This document shows, piece after piece, positions 1 through 4,149 of a stretch of 6,541 bases of DNA. The notes below the pieces were generated by a model that worked only from the letters and a program-made list of their open reading frames with translations, ran no database searches and had not been told where the DNA came from. A program made the translations under genes and the position numbers. The number at the start of each line of letters is the position of its first letter. Position 1 is the first letter of the stretch. This DNA comes from Verrucomicrobiales bacterium (GTDB lineage: Bacteria > Verrucomicrobiota > Verrucomicrobiia > Verrucomicrobiales > Akkermansiaceae): NCBI GenBank assembly GCA_003483645.1, contig DMYM01000300.1, positions 1 to 6,541 of the forward strand. The letters run 5' to 3'.

Positions 1-88
1 GGAGGCCCTCCACCTGCAGGACAGGTGAAGCCGCTCCCGGGGCCGGGGCGGGTGTCGGTTGCGGTTGTTGTCCAGCGTTGGCGTCCAC
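1..88 (-). CDS. lptB: LPS export ABC transporter ATPase LptB, N-terminal fragment (5' end only)
   Basis: This open frame begins 14 bases after the stop of the LptA-like gene and runs off the left edge, so only 29 residues are seen. The first 20 or so are rich in Pro, Ala and Gln. They are followed by SPVLQVEGL, which matches the first beta strand of ABC-type ATPase domains (typically LxVxGLxKxYG). The Walker A, Walker B and signature motifs lie outside the window. I chose GTG at 86-88 because an in-frame TAA lies upstream at 119-121 and there is no ATG between; ATT at 92-94 would be the other option. No clear Shine-Dalgarno sequence precedes it. LptB is the cytoplasmic ATPase of the LptB2FG complex that extracts LPS from the inner membrane. 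The name is inferred from the domain start plus position after an LptC/LptA-like gene; another ABC ATPase is possible. Confidence 0.55.
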   Translation of the reverse strand, partial: MDANAGQQPQPTPAPAPGAASPVLQVEGL

Positions 89-102
89 GTTAATACCGAT
101 TG

Positions 103-2619
103 CTAGTTTGCTTTCTCTTTACGAAGCTTTTCGAAGTTTTTGTCCTTGAGGTCAAAGAATTGTTCCCAGGCGCCGCGGGAAAGCTCAAAGCTGCCATTTG
201 GATGAAAAAGGATGTAGAGGCCGTTCTCGCGGGCCTCGAAGAAGCTCTTTCCCTGATGGATTCCAGGGCGGCCTCCGCGCAGGGCGAGGATTCCCGAGCT
301 GGCCTCGTAGGTGGCGGCGGCGGAGTTGGCCACCACCGGTTGCGCGCCGGCCCCGGGGATACGGGTGATGATGACATTCCCGAGGGCCACGATCTTATCG
401 ACATCGGAAAACGCTTCCGGTCCTTTCAGGCGGTTTTCCGCGGCTTCTTCCCGCCGGCCCAGAGTGATGCGCATGCTATCACTGCAACGCAGGCGGAAAC
501 GTGGCTCGTGCACCACGATCTCACCGAGGTAGACCACCTCGCCCTTGATTGAATCGAAGTAGAATCCGCTCTCGCAGGTCACGGTGATGAGCTCGGCCGT
601 TTTTTTCTTTTCACCCTTCCTGCGACGCAGATTGGCGAGGTCGCCGGTGGTGATCCACGGGCCTGGTTCGGCGAAGAGGCTGCCGTTTTCGTAGAAGCGC
701 ATGTAGAGGTCCGGCTTTCCGCCCCGCAGGGAATTGTCGCCCTGGCTGATGGTAGGCGTTCCTCCGCGCAGAATGATGTTGGCAGTCGCTACGTCGAGAA
801 TGACATGTTGAGCGGTCGCAGTGACTGCGGCGCGTTTTCCGTCCGGATCTTCCCGGACAAGACGCACCCTGCCGCTGGCCACCACGTGGTCAACATCGGA
901 GAAGGCTTCCGGTCCGGCCAAGTCCCCGGCCGAGGCTTCGGGTTTCCTTCCCAGGAAGATCTTGATCTCATCGTCGGCCTGGATGCGAAATTGCGGATGC
1001 TGGACCTTGACGTCTTTGAGATAGACGATGTGCCCCTCCCGGGCGTCGAAGTAAAGGCCGCCACGGGAGGTGACGACGACCAGTTGCGGTTTTCCGTCTT
1101 CTCTCCCGGGCTTCGCCTCAGCCTTTTTGTCGTCTTCACTTCTCTCGCGCCCCTGCGAGGAAGGCGGGTTGGCGGACGCAGAGGGTTCGGAGTCTCCACC
1201 TGTGGGCGGTTTTATCGCGGGCGTCGCGTCGGGTGATGGCTTCTCCCCGTTGTCGGTGCCATCCCCCAGGTGTTTGAGGGCGGAGAGGTCGCCCACGGTG
1301 GTCCAGAGGCCTTCCTCTGCATAGAAGTCCCCGTTCTGGCAGAGGCGGAGATAGAGATCGGGGCTCCCGGCGGTGAGAGAGTTGAGTCCCTGCCTGATGG
1401 TGGGGGTGCCGCCTTGCAGGACGATGTCTCCGGTGCGGCGGTCGACGACGGCGGTCTCACCGGTGGCGATGCTGGGCGGATTCCTGCCGGATGGATCCTT
1501 GAGGGCCACCCGCACTCCACCTGAGATCACGAAGAGGTAGGGATCGACCAGTTCGGAGAAGGTTTTTTCCTTTTTCCGGCTCTCGCTCTCATTCCCCACC
1601 TGTGTTTTGTTTTCTCTGCTGGATGGATCCGAATTTCTGATGGCCTTGGAGAGGTCCTGGGGGGGGAAGAAAACCTTGAGGTGTCCGGCGCAGGTCAGCG
1701 TGAAGCGGGACTCGGTAACCTCGATGTTGCGGAGGTAGGAAATGTGCCCGCGTTCGGGGTTGAGGAACATGCCGCCTTCCGCCGTGATCAGGACTTCTCC
1801 CCCGGCTGCTTCGACGGGCGGAGGAGTTACAGGGTTTCCCTGTGAGACGGGGGCGAGGAGTTTTGATTCCGGAATCTGTATGGTATGCGAAAAGCTGCGA
1901 AGGTCGGCATCCGCCTTTCCGCTCGACTGGCGGCTTTGCGTCATGAAGTTGCGCGTGGGAGCACGGTTGGCGAGGACCGACCTGGTGCGTGACTGGAGGA
2001 GGGCATCGATCTTGCGGCGTTCTGTGCCGGTCAGGCCTTCAGGCCCGGTGAAAGCGGTGGCGAGTTCGCTAAGACCCGCAGGCGAGAGGGGATTCTCCGG
2101 GGGTTGTTCATTTTCTCCGGCGGCAGGAGGATTCCCTTTCTGGTTGTCCGGCGCGGCCAAGAGAGTGGAGACCGGACCGCGTACGAAGCCGGAGCGGGAC
2201 TCCAGGTGGAAGACGCCCCCTGCCCCCTGGCCCCGGATCTTCCCACCTTGCAGGGTGATGACCTTATGGGACCGGAGGATTCCCGTGGTGAGGGAGAAGT
2301 CCGCTGAGCCCATCCGCATGCGGATCAGAACCGAGTCGTCCTGAAAATAGAGGAGGGCAATATTCTCTCCCATGAGGTCCCGCTTGGTGAGAACCTTGAG
2401 GAAGCCGGATTGCAGAAGCGCCATGCGCTCAAGCTTCTTGTTGAAGACGGGGATGCGGACTTCCTTCAACATGCTCCCGGCCGGCAGGTTGTCCATTATT
2501 GGACCCAGCTTCTGGTAGGGGAGTTCCGGATTCTTTCCCTCCGGCACCTTCTCTGCCGGTGCGCGTCCGGGTCCGGTCCCGAGAAGGACGAGGGCCAGAA
2601 GGAGAGGAGAAGCACGCAT
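103..2619 (-). CDS. Exported LptC-like / triple LptA (OstA)-like repeat protein, probable periplasmic LPS bridge
   Basis: The 838-residue product starts with a signal peptide: Arg2, a Leu/Val-rich core at 4-14, and an APA cleavage site at about 20-22. Residues 55-160 read like an LptC-type domain, alternating short beta strands and ending in SGFVRGPVSTLL. Three OstA/LptA-like units follow at about 273-445, 511-665 and 676-822. Each has a GGxYFD-type strand followed by YL and PRF-like motifs, and ends in a RGGxPxIxQG / LYxRFxxNG block. Linkers at 160-180, 320-355 and 446-510 are rich in Pro, Gly and charged residues. E. coli LptA is about 185 residues, so this is far longer. The start is well supported: an in-frame TAG lies upstream at 2656-2658 with no other ATG between, although the bases just before the ATG are pyrimidine-rich with no Shine-Dalgarno. 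KdsA lies upstream and an LptB-like ATPase 14 bases downstream, which supports a role in moving LPS across the periplasm. The role is inferred; the repeats are seen directly. Confidence 0.8.
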   Translation of the reverse strand: MRASPLLLALVLLGTGPGRAPAEKVPEGKNPELPYQKLGPIMDNLPAGSMLKEVRIPVFNKKLERMALLQSGFLKVLTKRDLMGENIALLYFQDDSVLIRMRMGSADFSLTTGILRSHKVITLQGGKIRGQGAGGVFHLESRSGFVRGPVSTLLAAPDNQKGNPPAAGENEQPPENPLSPAGLSELATAFTGPEGLTGTERRKIDALLQSRTRSVLANRAPTRNFMTQSRQSSGKADADLRSFSHTIQIPESKLLAPVSQGNPVTPPPVEAAGGEVLITAEGGMFLNPERGHISYLRNIEVTESRFTLTCAGHLKVFFPPQDLSKAIRNSDPSSRENKTQVGNESESRKKEKTFSELVDPYLFVISGGVRVALKDPSGRNPPSIATGETAVVDRRTGDIVLQGGTPTIRQGLNSLTAGSPDLYLRLCQNGDFYAEEGLWTTVGDLSALKHLGDGTDNGEKPSPDATPAIKPPTGGDSEPSASANPPSSQGRERSEDDKKAEAKPGREDGKPQLVVVTSRGGLYFDAREGHIVYLKDVKVQHPQFRIQADDEIKIFLGRKPEASAGDLAGPEAFSDVDHVVASGRVRLVREDPDGKRAAVTATAQHVILDVATANIILRGGTPTISQGDNSLRGGKPDLYMRFYENGSLFAEPGPWITTGDLANLRRRKGEKKKTAELITVTCESGFYFDSIKGEVVYLGEIVVHEPRFRLRCSDSMRITLGRREEAAENRLKGPEAFSDVDKIVALGNVIITRIPGAGAQPVVANSAAATYEASSGILALRGGRPGIHQGKSFFEARENGLYILFHPNGSFELSRGAWEQFFDLKDKNFEKLRKEKAN
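154..594 (-). repeat. LptA/OstA-like repeat unit 3 (protein residues 676-822)
   Basis: The unit contains SGFYFDSIKGEVVYLGEIVV, EPRFRLRCSDSMRITLGRRE, GPEAFSDVDKIVALGNVIIT, and LRGGRPGIHQGKSFFEAR with LYILFHPNGS. It shares GPEAFSDVD exactly with unit 2. The protein ends about 16 residues later in a Lys-rich tail (DLKDKNFEKLRKEKAN), so this unit would form the distal end of a head-to-tail chain. Confidence 0.8.
625..1089 (-). repeat. LptA/OstA-like repeat unit 2 (protein residues 511-665)
   Basis: The unit contains GGLYFDAREGHIVYLKDVKV, HPQFRIQADDEIKIFLG, GPEAFSDVDHVVASGRV, and LRGGTPTISQGDNSL with DLYMRFYENGS. It aligns end to end with unit 3 and shares its closing block closely with unit 1. 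A linker of about 65 residues rich in Pro, Ser, Asp and Lys separates it from unit 1, whereas only about 10 Lys/Arg-rich residues separate it from unit 3. Confidence 0.8.
1285..1803 (-). repeat. LptA/OstA-like repeat unit 1 (protein residues 273-445)
   Basis: The unit opens with GGEVLITAEGGMFLNPERGH and closes with LQGGTPTIRQGLNSL, then DLYLRLCQNG and a GLWTTVGDLSAL tail. It is the most diverged of the three. It carries a charged insert (about residues 325-355, rich in Ser, Lys, Glu and Asn), and the central strand motif reads VDPYLFVISGGVRVAL instead of the FSDVD-x-IVA-x-G form of the other two units. Confidence 0.75.
2140..2457 (-). other. LptC-like N-terminal domain of the repeat protein
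   Basis: This stretch encodes residues 55-160. It begins IPVFNKKLERMALLQSGFLK, a pattern of inner-membrane-proximal LptC proteins in which the first strands describe a substrate groove. It ends FHLESRSGFVRGPVSTLL, which resembles the closing strands of LptC (a turn, then G-V-x-G-P-V). E. coli LptC has a membrane anchor; here only a cleavable-looking signal peptide precedes the domain, so the protein may be fully periplasmic. The assignment is by pattern memory and is less certain than the three repeats. Confidence 0.5.
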
Positions 2620-2655
2620 GGGAGGGAGCTGGAGCGTAAGGGCCTGGGTTATGGA

Positions 2656-2668
2656 CTAGACGTTCTAG
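2656..2668. repeat. 13-base perfect inverted repeat upstream of the LptA-like gene
   Basis: The sequence CTAGA-CGT-TCTAG has two 5-base arms around a 3-base centre, 37 bases before the ATG of the LptA-like gene. It could be a small protein-binding site or chance. On the minus strand a poor promoter-like pair overlaps it (TTTCCA, 16 bases, CATAAC; each 4 of 6 to consensus). The repeat is certain as sequence; any function is a guess. Confidence 0.3.
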
Positions 2669-2682
2669 CTGGAAAGGGTAGT

Positions 2683-2708
2683 GCCGTCCTCCGGCGCGGT
2701 GAGCACCG
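2683..2708 (-). other. Two short hairpins directly after the kdsA stop codon
   Basis: In the transcript, CGGTG-CT-CACCG (positions 2697-2708) follows the TGA immediately, then GCCG-GAGGA-CGGC (2683-2695). The stems are short and no run of T follows, so this does not look like an intrinsic terminator. It could be an RNA-stabilising or attenuating element between kdsA and the LptA-like gene, or just GC-rich spacer. Confidence 0.2.
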
Positions 2709-3527
2709 TCAGCTGGAGAGAGCCCGGTGAATCTTCATCAAGGAGATGAGGACGGCTTCGATCTGTTCAAGGGAAATCTGGTTGGGTCCGTCGGAGAGAG
2801 CTTCCGGGGGGTTGGAGTGTGTTTCCATGAAGATGCCATCCACTCCGGTGGCCATTGCGGCGCGAGCCAGAACGGGGGCCAATTCTCCGTCGCCTCCGGT
2901 GGTCCCTCCCAGGCCGCCCGGGCGCTGGACCGAGTGAGTAGCGTCGAAGATGACTGGAATGCCCTCCTGCCGGATCCAGTAGAGGGAGCGCATGTCGGCC
3001 ACCAGGTTGTTGTAGCCAAAGGTCGTCCCGCGTTCGGTGATGAGGAATCGCTCGCAACCGAAGGAACGCAGCTTGCCGGCAATATTGGTGCAATCCCAGG
3101 GGGCGAGGAACTGGCCTTTCTTCACGTTCACGGCACGTCCGGTGGCCGCACAGGCCTCCAGGAGATCGGTCTGGCGGCAGAGGAAAGCGGGCACTTGGAG
3201 AAGGTCGACATGCTCGGCTGCGAGCGCAGCCTCCTCCGCCGTATGGATGTCGGTGGTGACCGGGATGCCAAGTTCCCTCCCGATTTCACCGAGGATGCGG
3301 CATCCCGCTTTCACACCTGGTCCACGGTAGGAATCGATTGCCGTGCGGTTGGCCTTGTCGTAGGAGGCCTTGAAGAGGAGGGGCACGTCCAGGCGGGAGG
3401 AGATTTCAGCCAGGGCGCGCGCCATCTCCCAGGCAAATTCCTCGCTTTCCAGGCCACAGGGACCGAGGATGAAAAAGGGGCGCCCTCCGCCAACTTCGAC
3501 GTTCTGGATCGTGAAGGAATCTACCAT
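2709..3527 (-). CDS. kdsA: 3-deoxy-8-phosphooctulonate synthase (KDO-8-phosphate synthase)
   Basis: KdsA condenses phosphoenolpyruvate with D-arabinose 5-phosphate to give KDO-8-phosphate, the committed cytoplasmic step towards the KDO of the LPS inner core. The product has 272 residues (E. coli 284) and is a complete TIM-barrel enzyme of the DAHP/KDO8P synthase family. Visible motifs are ILGPCGLES at 20-28, KASYDKANR at 53-61, TDIH at 92-95, LLQVPAFLCRQTDLL at 109-123, VNVKKGQFLAPWD at 133-145 and FDATHSVQRPGG at 194-205. Cys24, His198, Glu235 and Asp246 fall where the metal ligands of the Aquifex aeolicus enzyme lie, so this should be the metal-dependent class; the E. coli enzyme has Asn in place of the Cys. 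The ATG gives a normal N-terminal length, with only a weak GAAG before it. A 237-base gap precedes the gene, and the LPS-bridge gene follows after 89 bases. Confidence 0.97.
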   Translation of the reverse strand: MVDSFTIQNVEVGGGRPFFILGPCGLESEEFAWEMARALAEISSRLDVPLLFKASYDKANRTAIDSYRGPGVKAGCRILGEIGRELGIPVTTDIHTAEEAALAAEHVDLLQVPAFLCRQTDLLEACAATGRAVNVKKGQFLAPWDCTNIAGKLRSFGCERFLITERGTTFGYNNLVADMRSLYWIRQEGIPVIFDATHSVQRPGGLGGTTGGDGELAPVLARAAMATGVDGIFMETHSNPPEALSDGPNQISLEQIEAVLISLMKIHRALSS

Positions 3528-3764
3528 CGCTTCGTGATGCCACCACCATGCCGCAGGCCGGGGACTGATTCAATAGCGGGATTGGGCCGGGAGGACTTCT
3601 TGCCTCCGGATCCAGTTTCCCGGAATCCCGATGATGGTGGAATGTCCTGCCAGGGATGGCTGTCAGCGGCAAAGTGCCGGGGGTGTTCTCGGGATTTCCG
3701 CTGCTTGCGGCAACAATCCGCACCGACCCCCTCCCTTTCGTTGCAGGCGCTGCAGAAGGTTGAA
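3528..3764. other. Intergenic gap upstream of kdsA, no gene seen
   Basis: These 237 bases hold no reading frame that looks like a protein, no tRNA-like fold that I can recognise and no good promoter boxes. There are only two short perfect stems: CGGCA-AAG-TGCCG at 3667-3679 and GCCA-GGGA-TGGC at 3649-3660. Because this is the longest spacer in the window, a promoter for the kdsA-LPS genes would be expected here, but I cannot point to one. Confidence 0.5.
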
Positions 3765-4034
3765 TCAGGCTCCGGCAGCCTCCCCCCGTGCCTCAACCTC
3801 GGCGTGGAGGGAGCGTAGATTCAGCAAGGCGGTCTGAAGAAGCTTGTCTTCTTCCGGTGTTCGATTGCCCATGGTCTTGTTTTCCAGCATCTCAAGCGAA
3901 TCGAGAACCGAACGGGCGGCCTTGATATTCACTTCCAGCTTTCCGCTGGTGGGATTGGGGACCTGCCCGAGGAACATTCCTGCGTTCTGGGCCTGCAGGA
4001 TGACAAAGTCGGCGAAGCGTGGGTCGTTCTCCAT
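3765..4034 (-). CDS. DUF1844 domain-containing small protein
   Basis: The 89-residue product matches the DUF1844 family (function unknown) across nearly its full length. Seen in order are FADFVILQAQNAGMFLGQVP at about 7-26, PTSGKLEVNIKAARSVLDSL at about 28-47, LEMLENKTMGNRTPEE at about 47-62, and a helical tail LLQTALLNLRSLHAEVEARG. The family hallmarks are the LG-x-x-P-x-P turn, the x-x-A-R-x-x-x-D-x-L helix and the K-T-x-G-N-x-T-x-E-E motif. It is mainly alpha-helical with no signal peptide or membrane segment, so it is probably cytoplasmic. The ATG sits just before the conserved start of the domain; no Shine-Dalgarno is visible. It lies 115 bases after the M16 gene and 237 before kdsA, so co-transcription with either is uncertain. 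Family membership is strong; the job is unknown. Confidence 0.88.
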   Translation of the reverse strand: MENDPRFADFVILQAQNAGMFLGQVPNPTSGKLEVNIKAARSVLDSLEMLENKTMGNRTPEEDKLLQTALLNLRSLHAEVEARGEAAGA

Positions 4035-4149
4035 GTGGTGTCGCCGGGACGGTTACACCGGATGAAGGCGGAAGGCCAGTCGTTACCACACGCGAAATCC
4101 CTGAGGGCCTCCCCCGGGTCATGCAGAAGCCGGACGGGTGGGATGGCAC

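Noticed and set aside
1742..2344. A 200-codon plus-strand open frame opposite the LptC-like part of the LptA-like gene
   Set aside because: The product is rich in Arg, Pro and Ser with no domain pattern, as expected for a shadow of the minus-strand gene.
3521..3796. A 91-codon minus-strand frame bridging the gap between the DUF1844 gene and kdsA, containing two Cys in CSAC and CC
   Set aside because: It overlaps the ends of both real genes, has no family pattern and no ribosome-binding site; the Cys residues do not form a plausible zinc site.
2727..3818. A 363-codon open frame on the plus strand opposite kdsA
   Set aside because: It lies fully antisense to the unmistakable kdsA gene, its product shows no recognisable motif, and long antisense frames are common in GC-rich DNA.
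4035..4149. Possible terminator after the M16 gene
   Set aside because: There are GC-rich stretches such as CCCTGAGGG, but no stable stem followed by a T run on the minus strand.
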